In this document: positions 25,356 through 34,113 of the stretch, one piece after another | Layout of the letters: the number at the start of each line of letters is the position of its first letter | How positions within the stretch are numbered: the first letter of the stretch is position 1 | DNA from: Sulfitobacter sp. W027 | GTDB lineage: Bacteria > Pseudomonadota > Alphaproteobacteria > Rhodobacterales > Rhodobacteraceae | Direction of reading: 5' to 3' | DNA length: 64,000 nucleotides | Assembly (NCBI RefSeq): GCF_025143985.1 | Contig: NZ_CP083564.1 | Coordinates: forward strand, 310,001 to 374,000 | The notes under the pieces: generated by a model | What the model was told of the DNA's origin: nothing | The model's database searches: none | Seen by the model: the letters and a program-made list of their open reading frames with translations, nothing else | Program-made: the position numbers and the translations under genes

Positions 25356-27866
25356 ATGGACATCATTCTCGTCACCACGATCATCGCGTCGCTCTTTGTG
25401 GTTATCGGCTTGGCCGAACCCTTGGCCGCGCGGTTGCGGCTGCCGTTCAGCGTGATCCTAGCGGTCGTGGGTATCCTCATCGGCGCGTCGGCGATCTTTC
25501 TGCTGCGCACCGATCTGACGGATGCATTGAACCCGATGGCGGCGGCGATTCTGGGGCTGCCGATCCGGTCGAACGTCTTCCTCTATGTCTTCCTGCCGAC
25601 GCTTTTGTTTCAGGCCACCTTGGGGATGAACCTGCGGCGCATGGTCGATGACTGGGTGCCGATCTTGGTTCTGGCCGTGGTGGCAGTGGTGGTGGCCACG
25701 GTCAGCATTGGCTACGCGCTTTTCTGGGTCAGCGCCATTCCTCTGGCCGCCTGTCTATTGATTGGCGCGATTGTCTCCACCACGGACCCTTCGGCGGTGG
25801 TCTCGATCTTTCGCTCGATCTCGGCCCCGCGGCGGTTGGCGCGGATCATCGAGGGCGAGAGCCTGCTGAACGACGCAGCCGCCATCGCATTGTTCGGGCT
25901 GTTCATGGGCTTCGTGATGCTGGGCATCCCCGACCCGGAGCTGGGGAGTGCTCTTGCACAGTTTCCCGTTCTGATCGCGGGCGGGGCGCTGGTGGGATGG
26001 CTTGGCGCGCGGATCGCTGTTTGGGTCATGGCGCTTTTCGCGCGGCACGAACTGGCGCAGCAATCGATCTCGGTCGCGCTGCCCTATCTGGCCTATATCG
26101 TGGCCGAACAAAGCGTCGGGGCCTCGGGGGTGATCGCGGTGGTCGCAGCGGGGCTGACGCTAAACCTCACCGCGCCGGGGCGGCTGCCGCCGCAAGCACT
26201 GACCAACCTGCGCGAGCTTTGGGATGTGCTGGCCCATTGGGCCGGGGCGCTGATCTTTATCCTTGCCGCGCTGCTGATTCCGCGCTTGTTGGAAGAAGTC
26301 CGGTTGGAAGATTTCTTCCTCATTGCCGTGGTCGTGCTCGCCGCCATTTTCGCGCGGGCGGTGATCCTGTTCGTGCTCTTGCCCCTGCTCACCGCCGTTA
26401 AGCTTTCACCAATGGTCGAGCGGCCCTACCGCGTCGCGATCCTTTGGGGGGGCTTGCGCGGGGCCGTGACGCTGGCGCTGGCGCTGGCGGTAACGGAAAG
26501 CGTACGGGTGCCGGATGACATCCAGCGGATCGTTGGTATTCTGGCCACTGGTTTCACGCTGTTTACGCTGCTGGCCCAAGGTACGACGCTGCGCTGGATC
26601 ATCGGGCGGCTGGGGCTTGATCAGCTTTCGCCCATCGACCACGCGCTGTCGCGGCAGGTGATCGCCGTCGCCCTGCAGACTGTGCGTGAAGATGTGGCCC
26701 AAACGACCGAGAACTACGATCTGAACCGCGACATCGTGCGCTCTGAGGCGAAACGCTTTGGGGAACGGCTTGAGTCGGCGGTCAAGACGGCGGAGGAGGC
26801 GACCGATATCCTCGACCGGGACCGCATCGCGCTTGGCCTGATCGCACTGGCGGGCCATGAGCGCGATACGATTCTTGCCCGCGTGCGAGAGCGGACGATC
26901 TCGGCCCGGATGGCGGATCTGGTGCTGTCTGACGCGGACCGGTTGATTGAAGGGGCGCGCACCCAAGGCCGCAGCGGCTATCAACGCGCGGCGCGGCGCA
27001 GCGTGGCCTATGGGCGCACCTTCCGCGCGGCGGCGGTGCTGCACGGGCGCTACGGCGTTTCGGGGCCGCTGGCCAGAATGACAGCGGACCGCTTTGAAAT
27101 GTTGCTGTCGCAGCGGTTGATCTTGCGCGACCTGGGGACATTCATCGACGGGCGCATTCGCCGTATTCACGGGCGGCGAGTGGCCGAATTGCTGCACGAC
27201 CTGCTGACGCGCCGCATCGAGGGCATTGAAACCGCGCTTGAGGGGCTGCGACTGCAGTACCCCGGCTATGCCGAAGAACTGGAACGCCGCTTTATCCGCC
27301 GCACGGCGCTGCGTCTGGAAGAGCGCGAATACACGTTGATGCGCGAAGACGGCCTGTTCGGGGCCGAGGTTCATACCGCGCTGATGCAGGAACTAGCGAC
27401 GCGGCGCACGGCGGCAGAGGGGCGCCCGGGGCTTGATCTTGCCGTGCGACGCGGCGCGTTTATTGAGCAATTTCCGCTGTTCACGGATCTGGAAGATGGT
27501 GCGCTTAAGCGGCTCAGCCGGTCGCTTAAAACCCGCTATGTCGATATTGGCGATGTGGTGCTGCATAAGGAAAGCCCAGCACGCAGTGTGTTCTTCATCG
27601 CCTCTGGCGCGGTCGAGCTGGAAAGTGCGGGCCAGACATGGCGGCTTGGTCGGGGTGAGATGTTCGGTCAGATGGCGATCCTGACAAACCGGGTGCGCCG
27701 GGTGGATGTCCGCGCCATCGCGCCGACCACGCTTTTGGTGCTGGATGAAGATCGTTTTCGCCGCCTGCTGGAGCGGAGTGCCGCCCTGCGAGAGGCGGTG
27801 CGAGCAAGCGCGGAGAAGCGGGGGATCGATCCGGTGGATCTCGTGTCGGGGGGTGGCGTCGATTGA
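25356..27866 (+). CDS. Na+/H+ antiporter (CPA1 type) with C-terminal cNMP-binding domain
   Basis: An 836-residue transporter. Residues 1-400 form 11-13 membrane helices of the NhaP/NHE group, with the ion-site motifs STTDPSAVVS (D144) and GESLLNDAAAI (N172/D173). Residues 400-690 are a long charged cytoplasmic region, and residues about 705-830 are a cyclic-nucleotide-binding-like beta-barrel (PLFTDLEDGALKRLS, GEMFGQMAILT), with the RRVDVRA pocket. It probably exports Na+ (or K+) in exchange for H+, gated by the cytoplasmic regulatory part. Whether a nucleotide binds is uncertain. The start follows a short spacer after the DUF1523 gene. Confidence 0.9.
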   Translation: MDIILVTTIIASLFVVIGLAEPLAARLRLPFSVILAVVGILIGASAIFLLRTDLTDALNPMAAAILGLPIRSNVFLYVFLPTLLFQATLGMNLRRMVDDWVPILVLAVVAVVVATVSIGYALFWVSAIPLAACLLIGAIVSTTDPSAVVSIFRSISAPRRLARIIEGESLLNDAAAIALFGLFMGFVMLGIPDPELGSALAQFPVLIAGGALVGWLGARIAVWVMALFARHELAQQSISVALPYLAYIVAEQSVGASGVIAVVAAGLTLNLTAPGRLPPQALTNLRELWDVLAHWAGALIFILAALLIPRLLEEVRLEDFFLIAVVVLAAIFARAVILFVLLPLLTAVKLSPMVERPYRVAILWGGLRGAVTLALALAVTESVRVPDDIQRIVGILATGFTLFTLLAQGTTLRWIIGRLGLDQLSPIDHALSRQVIAVALQTVREDVAQTTENYDLNRDIVRSEAKRFGERLESAVKTAEEATDILDRDRIALGLIALAGHERDTILARVRERTISARMADLVLSDADRLIEGARTQGRSGYQRAARRSVAYGRTFRAAAVLHGRYGVSGPLARMTADRFEMLLSQRLILRDLGTFIDGRIRRIHGRRVAELLHDLLTRRIEGIETALEGLRLQYPGYAEELERRFIRRTALRLEEREYTLMREDGLFGAEVHTALMQELATRRTAAEGRPGLDLAVRRGAFIEQFPLFTDLEDGALKRLSRSLKTRYVDIGDVVLHKESPARSVFFIASGAVELESAGQTWRLGRGEMFGQMAILTNRVRRVDVRAIAPTTLLVLDEDRFRRLLERSAALREAVRASAEKRGIDPVDLVSGGGVD

Positions 27867-27915
27867 GGGGTGTCGATTACTGCTGACGCCGTGTTTGGGG
27901 TTGGTGCTGCGCAGC

Positions 27916-27935
27916 GGTATTTGAAAAAGGATGAA
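27916..27935 (-). repeat. Gene-end repeat motif, copy 2
   Basis: On the minus strand: TTCATCCTTTTTCAAATACC, 51 bases past the stop of the PepSY gene and next to a short GC hairpin (GCTGCGCAGC). It matches copy 1 (6864-6883) in 18 of 20 positions and has the same orientation relative to the preceding gene. Confidence 0.55.
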
Positions 27936-27985
27936 AATGGGTGGGGTGGTGCGGCCAACGGCTGGCCGCACCTAGTTGAGAGGGA

Positions 27986-28498
27986 TTAGTCGTCGTTGGT
28001 AATTTCGCCAGTGTTGGCGTCTATCAGCACTTCACGTTCGCCTGAGGCGTCGATCAGCTCGACTTCATAGACCATGCGGTCATTCTCTTCGTCGAGCGAC
28101 AACTCCTCGACCTGCGTGCCCTCTTGGCCTTCGAGGTCGGCCAAAGCCTTCATCAGCATCTCGCGGGATGCGTCGGCGGCGCGCAACTCATCTTCTTGGA
28201 AGAGACCGCTGAGGAAGCTGGTCAGCTGCTCTTCGGATTGCGAGATCACTTCGCCGGTGGCGGCGTTGACGGTGACTTCGTAGACGGCCTCGCCACGAAC
28301 GAGGTCGATCTCATAGACCAGCGCGTCGCCTTCGGTTTCGATCTCGGCCTCGAGCACGCCGCCGTCGATGCTGCCTTGGGCGGCCTTAATCGCTTGGGAC
28401 ATGCTGATGCGCTCGGCCTGTAGGGCGGTTTCTTGGGCAAAGAGGGCCGCCGGGGCAAGCAGGAGGGAAGTGGCGATGGCGGTGAATTTATGTGGCAT
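27986..28498 (-). CDS. Secreted protein with two PepSY domains
   Basis: A 170-residue exported protein with a Sec signal (TAIATSLLLAPAALFAQE) and two repeats of the PepSY fold. Each repeat ends in a typical strand-turn: VYEVTVNAATGEVIS and EREVLIDANTGEITND. PepSY domains often act as chaperone or protease-inhibitor modules at the cell surface. The mature protein is very acidic. ATG 28498 was chosen because it gives a clean signal peptide; upstream in-frame codons would add an unlikely extension. Confidence 0.87.
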   Translation of the reverse strand: MPHKFTAIATSLLLAPAALFAQETALQAERISMSQAIKAAQGSIDGGVLEAEIETEGDALVYEIDLVRGEAVYEVTVNAATGEVISQSEEQLTSFLSGLFQEDELRAADASREMLMKALADLEGQEGTQVEELSLDEENDRMVYEVELIDASGEREVLIDANTGEITNDD

Positions 28499-28605
28499 GG
28501 GTACCTCATTGGTTGCGTTGTGGGGTTGCCGGACCGGAGCGGGCATCGGCGTTCCCGGACCAACGCGTGGCCATCGGGGCTGTTCCATGCGGTTTTGGCG
28601 GCGCG

Positions 28606-30183
28606 CTAATCCGCGAACAGACTCTCGGTCTGCGCTATCGCACGGGCCTTATCCTCGCTCACGGTAAGGAAACGCGCGAGAGCCACGGCATTCGCATCGG
28701 TGTCGGCGTATTCGGATAGGCGGGTGTAGTTTTCAAACTGGGCGTCCCGGATTTGGTCGACCTCATGCAGCATGTCGGCCCTGATCGTCGGCAGCAGGCG
28801 CGACAGGGTTTCCTGCGACGTCTGATCCCCAGCGAGGCCAATGCGCAGGGCATGTCCAGTGAGGTATTCATCCGTTAGCTTGCCCTCGACCTCCAGCATG
28901 CGCACCTGAGCGCGGTCAGTGGCGAAATCATTCAGCAGGTCGAGGTTGGACGTGTCCATACAGACGATCAGCCGCCCACTGTCGTAATAGTCATAAAGCA
29001 TCCGCATCAAGGCTCGCCGGTGTCGGGTGCGTTTTTCCAGCGTCGTTTGGATGCCGCCGAGGTCGGGCAGGGGTGTGTCTTCTTCGTTGAAGAGAAAGTC
29101 GATGGCGGGCAGGTTTGTCTCTTGCCGCATCCGCTCCAGCACCCGTTTGGCCACATGCCATTTCTTGGCAATGACGATCAGCAGTTCCCGCTCGCGTCCA
29201 AGGCTGGCTTCGGTCTCCCAAAACCGCGTGGCGAAGCGGCGGCCGATGCGGCCCCGCGCGGTGAGGAATTCGAATAAATTGCGGCCTTCGTTGCTGATCT
29301 GAAACTGCACCCCTCGGGCGGAATAGAGCAGGCCGAGGCGGCGTTTGAGGTCCAGCGCTTCGGGGCTGATCTTGCGGGCAAAGAGGTAATCTTGGCTTAA
29401 CAGCAGATCGTAGTGATCGTTGTAGAAGGTCACCGGCATGCCGTAGTCGGTGAAGAGCAGGAAGGTCAGGCTGCGGTTCGAGATCTCCGCCTCGGGGACC
29501 AGATGGCGCACGAGGGTTTGGAAGAAGGTCTCATCCGGAATCCATGTGCTGCGGAAAAAGCGCATCACGTCGCGGCGTTTGTGGGTGAACGCCATCACCG
29601 CCTCAACGGTGCGGCGGCGCAGGCACCACCATTGGCTGCCGATCTGCACCTGAAGGTCAGCGGGGATCTTGCGGGTCAGGCCAAGGCGCTTTTGTACCTC
29701 GAACATCGCGTAGAATCGCTTGCGCTGTGTGCGTTCGTTGAACCAGTGACGGTAGATCAGCCGCTCTTCTTTCCAGCCGGTTTTAATCCAATCGCTTTCG
29801 AAATAGTCCACGCTTTCGATGAAGTCGGTGTCGTTCTCATCAAGAAACTGGTGTGCGTATTCTGCTGATTTGATCGCCATGCAGTCGCCGGAGAGCAGGT
29901 AGAAATGCGTGGCGCGCGGGAAGCATTCCATCGCGGCGCTGAGCGTGTCCAGCGTGGCCTGTACCAAAGACCATTCGCCCCAACCGCAACGGATGCGTTT
30001 GCGCGGAAAGGTGACGTTGGCGTTGTCGCCCAAGGCGGCAGTGATTTGGGCGTAATCGGCGGCACTGGCTGAGGCGTCAAAATGGATCGCCATATAATCG
30101 CCCGCCGCAGTCAGCCGCTCCGCCTGCCGGATGACGGCCTCCGGATCTTTGTGGCACAGCAGGATATAGGCAATTTTCGCCAT
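28606..30183 (-). CDS. Core-2/I-branching-type glycosyltransferase (GT14) with C-terminal DUF5927
   Basis: A 525-residue protein. Residues 1-280 are a beta-1,6-N-acetylglucosaminyltransferase-like GT14 domain: AYILLCHKDPEAV at the N-terminus, HFDASASAADY, THFYLLSGDCMAIKS and the STWIPDETFFQT motif. The C-terminal 240 residues match a region (DUF5927-type) often attached to bacterial GT14 proteins and of unknown role. No signal peptide or membrane segment is present, so it acts in the cytoplasm on an oligosaccharide or polysaccharide precursor. It is divergent from a sulfotransferase gene, which suggests a shared role in surface polysaccharide modification. Confidence 0.87.
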   Translation of the reverse strand: MAKIAYILLCHKDPEAVIRQAERLTAAGDYMAIHFDASASAADYAQITAALGDNANVTFPRKRIRCGWGEWSLVQATLDTLSAAMECFPRATHFYLLSGDCMAIKSAEYAHQFLDENDTDFIESVDYFESDWIKTGWKEERLIYRHWFNERTQRKRFYAMFEVQKRLGLTRKIPADLQVQIGSQWWCLRRRTVEAVMAFTHKRRDVMRFFRSTWIPDETFFQTLVRHLVPEAEISNRSLTFLLFTDYGMPVTFYNDHYDLLLSQDYLFARKISPEALDLKRRLGLLYSARGVQFQISNEGRNLFEFLTARGRIGRRFATRFWETEASLGRERELLIVIAKKWHVAKRVLERMRQETNLPAIDFLFNEEDTPLPDLGGIQTTLEKRTRHRRALMRMLYDYYDSGRLIVCMDTSNLDLLNDFATDRAQVRMLEVEGKLTDEYLTGHALRIGLAGDQTSQETLSRLLPTIRADMLHEVDQIRDAQFENYTRLSEYADTDANAVALARFLTVSEDKARAIAQTESLFAD

Positions 30184-30353
30184 GCAGGATACCGAATGTC
30201 CTTGTCGCGGCCCGCTTGCATCGGCCTTTTGTCGTGGGTCATTTACCTAGTTAATCGTGAAGACCGATTGAATAAACAGCATTTCTTTGCTTTTTTGCAG
30301 CAAGGCCAGATTGTTGCTCAAAACAGTCAGCGCCAGCAGGAGGCAGAACGCGC

Positions 30354-31172
30354 ATGGGTTTTCCCGGAACATGGATGACGGAAAGTGAGAGCATGGTGTA
30401 CCGGGTGGTGCCCAAATGCGCCTGTTCGACCATCGGCCAGATCATGTATTACTCCGATCATGGCGAATTCTTTGACGGGGACATCCATGATGCCAAGGCG
30501 GGCATTCACAAATGGGCCTTGGATGCATCGCAGGGGCCGATCACCGAGAATGTCACGGCGCGCAAGTCCTATGCCTTTACCTGCGTGCGCAATCCCTACA
30601 CGCGGGTTCTATCGTCCTTCTTTGACAAGATTTGCGGCATCCAGCGCAATGGGCGGCGGTATCGCGGCAATTTGGTGCCGCTGCTGGTGCAGAAATACGG
30701 GATCGACGTGGGGGGCGATGACGGCAAGCAGGAGTTTGACCAGATCGCCAGCTTCCGGCGCTTCTTGCTGTTTGCGCGCGATACCATTCGTTGGCGGCGG
30801 CCGATGGACCCGGACATTCACTGGTCTGCGGTGTCGGGCCATGTCAGCACCTTCATCATCAATGGCGGCACCTACGATAATATCATTTGGACCGAGCAGT
30901 TTAACGAGGGCATGCAACAAGTGCTCAACGCGGTGGAGACGCCGCATAAGGTCGATCTTGCAGCAATCCCGCGCTTTAACGAAAGCGAAGGTCACGGCCC
31001 CAAGCGGGCGCATCCGGTTGAAGATTACTTTGACGATCTGTCGATGCATCTGATGCGCGAGATCTACAAACGCGACTTCGATCTGTTCAAATATGACTTC
31101 GACAATCCGGGGAACAAGCAGCCTGTGGGCGAGATCGATCTGGATGAGGTACACGCCAAACTGGGTGACTGA
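30354..31172 (+). CDS. Sulfotransferase family 2-like protein
   Basis: A 272-residue cytoplasmic sulfotransferase that would move sulfate from PAPS to a sugar or glycolipid. The PAPS 5'-phosphosulfate loop is [10 protein letters not shown] (residues 20-29) and the 3'-phosphate motif is [13 protein letters not shown] (around 77-89), as in carbohydrate sulfotransferases. The start at 30354 is preceded by GGAGG 10 bases away. The divergent neighbour is a GT14 glycosyltransferase, so a sulfated or branched exopolysaccharide or capsule is a reasonable guess. Confidence 0.85.
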   Translation: MGFPGTWMTESESMVYRVVPKCACSTIGQIMYYSDHGEFFDGDIHDAKAGIHKWALDASQGPITENVTARKSYAFTCVRNPYTRVLSSFFDKICGIQRNGRRYRGNLVPLLVQKYGIDVGGDDGKQEFDQIASFRRFLLFARDTIRWRRPMDPDIHWSAVSGHVSTFIINGGTYDNIIWTEQFNEGMQQVLNAVETPHKVDLAAIPRFNESEGHGPKRAHPVEDYFDDLSMHLMREIYKRDFDLFKYDFDNPGNKQPVGEIDLDEVHAKLGD

Positions 31173-31219
31173 GCGGCAGCATCTTGCACCGGGGCGGGTC
31201 GCGCTCTACATGCTTTGGC

Positions 31220-31708
31220 ATGTCACAGGTCAAAACCAGCTCCAAATCCGATCCAAACTATAAGGTGATCGCCGAAAACCGCCGCGCGCGGTTTGATTAT
31301 GCTATCGAAGAAGACATCGAATGCGGCATCATCCTTGAAGGGTCCGAGGTGAAATCTCTGCGCGAAGGCGGGGCGAATATCGCCGAGAGTTACGCCGCCG
31401 TGGAGGATGGTGAGCTGTGGCTGGTGAACTCCTATGTGGCGCCCTACCGGCAAGCCAAGACCTTTCAGCATGAGGAACGCCGCCGTCGTAAGCTGCTGGT
31501 GAGCCGCAAGCAATTGGCCGACCTGTGGAACGCGACGCAGCGCAAGGGCATGACGTTGGTGCCACTGGTAATGTATTTCAACCATCGCGGCATGGCGAAG
31601 ATCAAGATCGGTGTGGCCAAGGGTAAGAAGCTGCACGACAAGCGCGAGACAGCGGCCAAGCGCGATTGGTCGCGTCAGAAGCAGCGTCTGTTGAAGGATC
31701 ACGGGTAA
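31220..31708 (+). CDS. smpB: tmRNA-binding protein SmpB
   Basis: A 162-residue trans-translation factor that carries tmRNA to stalled ribosomes. Recognised by [14 protein letters not shown] at the start, the [11 protein letters not shown] and NSYVAPYRQ region, and the basic tail with [17 protein letters not shown] followed by LLKDHG. ATG 31220 gives the usual N-terminus (MSQVKTSSK), although the ribosome site is weak. The tmRNA gene itself is not in the window. Confidence 0.96.
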   Translation: MSQVKTSSKSDPNYKVIAENRRARFDYAIEEDIECGIILEGSEVKSLREGGANIAESYAAVEDGELWLVNSYVAPYRQAKTFQHEERRRRKLLVSRKQLADLWNATQRKGMTLVPLVMYFNHRGMAKIKIGVAKGKKLHDKRETAAKRDWSRQKQRLLKDHG

Positions 31709-31959
31709 GATTGCCGACCGTGCCCGGAATCAAGCCGCAGGCGCCGGGCCATCGCCAGCCCGCCCCACCGGGTAGGCGATCTGGTGAGGCTGGGCTAAAC
31801 TTTGAGAGCGCACATCAAACCTGAACCATAAAGTGGCACGAGGGAACGTCGTATCGCCAACCCGCGGCCAGGCGATGACCCTCACCACTACCCCTTCCAC
31901 TTGCCAGCATCCCTCGCCGGTTATAGTCAGAGGCAACGCCCGCGACGAAGGAGGCCCCA

Positions 31960-32814
31960 ATGGCCGACGATCCCAAGACATTGGTTTCAACCGACTGGTT
32001 GGCTCAGCACCTGAAAGACCCCGATCTGCGCATCCTTGATGCTTCGTGGTATCTGCCCGACGCCGGGCGCGATCCGAAGGCCGAGTATGACGCAGCGCAC
32101 ATTCCCGGCGCACGGTTCTTTGATATTGACGACATCTCTGACGCGCGGTCGGACCTGCCGCATATGGCCCCCCCGATTGAAAAATTCATGTCGCGCCTGC
32201 GCGCGATGGGCGTGGGTGATGGGCATCAAGTGGTGGTCTATGACGGCGCGGGGCTGATGTCGGCAGCGCGTGTCTGGTGGCTCTTCCGCCTGATGGGTCA
32301 AGAGAACGTCGCCGTGCTCGACGGTGGTCTGCCGAAATGGCAGGCCGAGGGGCGCGAGACGGAAGACATGCCGCCCGTCCCCCGTGACCGGCATATGACC
32401 GTGCGTTTCCAGAACCAGCTGGTGCGCGATGTGACGCAGGTCGCCCATGCCTCCAAGCTCGGGGATCCGCAGATTGTTGACGCCCGTGCCACCGCCCGCT
32501 TCCGTGGTGATGCGCCCGAGCCGCGGGCGGGGCTGCGCGCGGGCCATATCCCCGGGGCGCGTAACGTGCCCTTCACCGAATTGCTGAACGACGACAAGAC
32601 GATGAAGACCCCCGATCAGACCCGCGCGATTTTCGAAGCTGCGGGCGTCGACCTGTCCAAACCGGTCATCACCTCCTGCGGCTCTGGCATCACCGCCGCC
32701 GTGCTGGCTCTGGCGCTGGAACGGATGGGGCACCGCAAATGGTCGCTCTATGATGGCTCTTGGGCGGAGTGGGGCATGTTCCCCACCGTACCCGTTGCCA
32801 CTGGCGCGGCTTAA
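31960..32814 (+). CDS. sseA: 3-mercaptopyruvate sulfurtransferase
   Basis: A 284-residue two-rhodanese-domain enzyme. The C-terminal active-site loop is SCGSGITA, the CGSG form typical of mercaptopyruvate rather than thiosulfate sulfurtransferases. The N-terminal rhodanese domain (residues 8-140) is inactive; AHIPGARFFDID and GHIPGARNVPF mark the two domains. It probably transfers sulphur from 3-mercaptopyruvate in cysteine catabolism. AAGGAGG lies upstream of the start. It is 33 bases before an aminotransferase gene, whose product could generate mercaptopyruvate, so the two may work together. Confidence 0.92.
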   Translation: MADDPKTLVSTDWLAQHLKDPDLRILDASWYLPDAGRDPKAEYDAAHIPGARFFDIDDISDARSDLPHMAPPIEKFMSRLRAMGVGDGHQVVVYDGAGLMSAARVWWLFRLMGQENVAVLDGGLPKWQAEGRETEDMPPVPRDRHMTVRFQNQLVRDVTQVAHASKLGDPQIVDARATARFRGDAPEPRAGLRAGHIPGARNVPFTELLNDDKTMKTPDQTRAIFEAAGVDLSKPVITSCGSGITAAVLALALERMGHRKWSLYDGSWAEWGMFPTVPVATGAA

Positions 32815-32847
32815 CCCTTTTTAGTTACCTTCCAACCGGAGAACCCC

Positions 32848-34029
32848 ATGTTCGAGACGCTCAAGGCCCAGCCCGCTGACAAGATCCTCGCCCTTGTACA
32901 GGCCTACCGCGAAGACCCGCGTGACACGAAGATCGACCTCGGCGTCGGTGTCTACAAAGACGCCAGCGGCAACACGCCGGTAATGCGCGCCGTGAAAGCC
33001 GCCGAGCAGCGCATCTGGGAAAGCCAAGATACCAAGGTCTACACCGGTCTGGCGGGTGATCCGGCCTATGCCGATGCTATGGCGGCCCTTGTGTTGGGTG
33101 ATGCCGTGCCGCGCGGTTCCGTGGCAGCCGCCGCCACCCCCGGGGGCACAGGCGCGGTGCGTCAGGCCTTTGAACTGGTGCGTATGGCCAATCCCAAAGC
33201 CCGCGTTTTCGTCTCTGACCCGACATGGCCGAACCACCTGTCGATCCTGTCCTATCTGGGCATGGAAGTGGTCAACTACCGCTATTTCGACAGCGACACC
33301 GGTGGCGTGGACTTCGATGGCATGATCGAAGACCTCAAGACCGCCAAGAAAGGCGATGTGGTGCTGCTGCATGGCTGCTGCCACAACCCGACAGGCGCGA
33401 ACCTGAACAGCGCCGAGTGGGACGCGGTAATCGAAGTGCTGCAAAGCACCGGTGCCGTGCCGATGATCGACATCGCCTATCAGGGCTTTGGCGACGGGCT
33501 GGAAGCCGATGCCGCGGCGACGCGCAAGGTGGCCTCTTCGGTGCCGGAATGCCTGATCGCGGCAAGCTGTTCCAAGAACTTCGGCATCTACCGTGAGCGG
33601 ACCGGCATCCTGATGATGGTGGCCTCCGAGGCGGCCCAAGGTCTGAACCAAGCCACGCTGGCCTTCCTCAATCGCCAGAACTACAGCTTCCCGCCTGACC
33701 ACGGCGCCCGGATCGTGTCGACCATCCTCACCGATAACGAACTCAAGGCTGATTGGATGGCTGAGTTGGAAGACGTCCGTAACGCCATGCTGGCCCTGCG
33801 CGAGCAACTGGCCGGTGAATTGCAGCGCCTGTCTGGCTCGGACCGTTTTGGCTTTCTCGCCCAGCACCGTGGCATGTTCTCGCGACTTGGCACCACGCCG
33901 GACAAGGTAGAGGCGCTGCGCGAAAAGCATGGCATCTATATGGTTGGTGACAGCCGTATGAACATCGCAGGGTTGAACCAGAACAGTGTGCCAATTCTGG
34001 CCCGCGCGATCATTGACGTAGGCATTTAA
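32848..34029 (+). CDS. Aspartate/aromatic aminotransferase (class I PLP)
   Basis: A 393-residue class I aminotransferase of the aspartate/tyrosine (AspC/TyrB-like) subgroup. The N-terminal KIDLGVGVYKD, the cofactor-stacking HNPTGANL, IDIAYQGFGDGL and the PLP lysine in SCSKNFGIYRERTG are all present. It transfers amino groups between aspartate or aromatic amino acids (or cysteine) and 2-oxoglutarate. Being just downstream of sseA, one possible job is cysteine transamination to mercaptopyruvate; this is inference. The start follows ACCGGAGAACCCC. Confidence 0.92.
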   Translation: MFETLKAQPADKILALVQAYREDPRDTKIDLGVGVYKDASGNTPVMRAVKAAEQRIWESQDTKVYTGLAGDPAYADAMAALVLGDAVPRGSVAAAATPGGTGAVRQAFELVRMANPKARVFVSDPTWPNHLSILSYLGMEVVNYRYFDSDTGGVDFDGMIEDLKTAKKGDVVLLHGCCHNPTGANLNSAEWDAVIEVLQSTGAVPMIDIAYQGFGDGLEADAAATRKVASSVPECLIAASCSKNFGIYRERTGILMMVASEAAQGLNQATLAFLNRQNYSFPPDHGARIVSTILTDNELKADWMAELEDVRNAMLALREQLAGELQRLSGSDRFGFLAQHRGMFSRLGTTPDKVEALREKHGIYMVGDSRMNIAGLNQNSVPILARAIIDVGI

Positions 34030-34035
34030 CGCCGT

Positions 34036-34062
34036 TTCGGGCCGCGCCTGGCGCGGCCCGAA
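34036..34062 (+). terminator. Hairpin after the aminotransferase gene
   Basis: A perfect 12-bp stem (TTCGGGCCGCGC/GCGCGGCCCGAA) with a 3-base loop, 6 bases after the stop. No T-run follows, so it is a probable but incomplete terminator. Confidence 0.55.
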
Positions 34063-34113
34063 CACCCTGCCGCGCAGGGCATCGATAGGACATACGGCCG
34101 CTATGCCCCCGTA

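Noticed and set aside
32821..34065. A 414-codon open frame antisense to the aminotransferase gene
   Set aside because: High GC keeps the opposite frame open; the plus-strand protein has a clear family and catalytic lysine. The antisense translation shows no domain.
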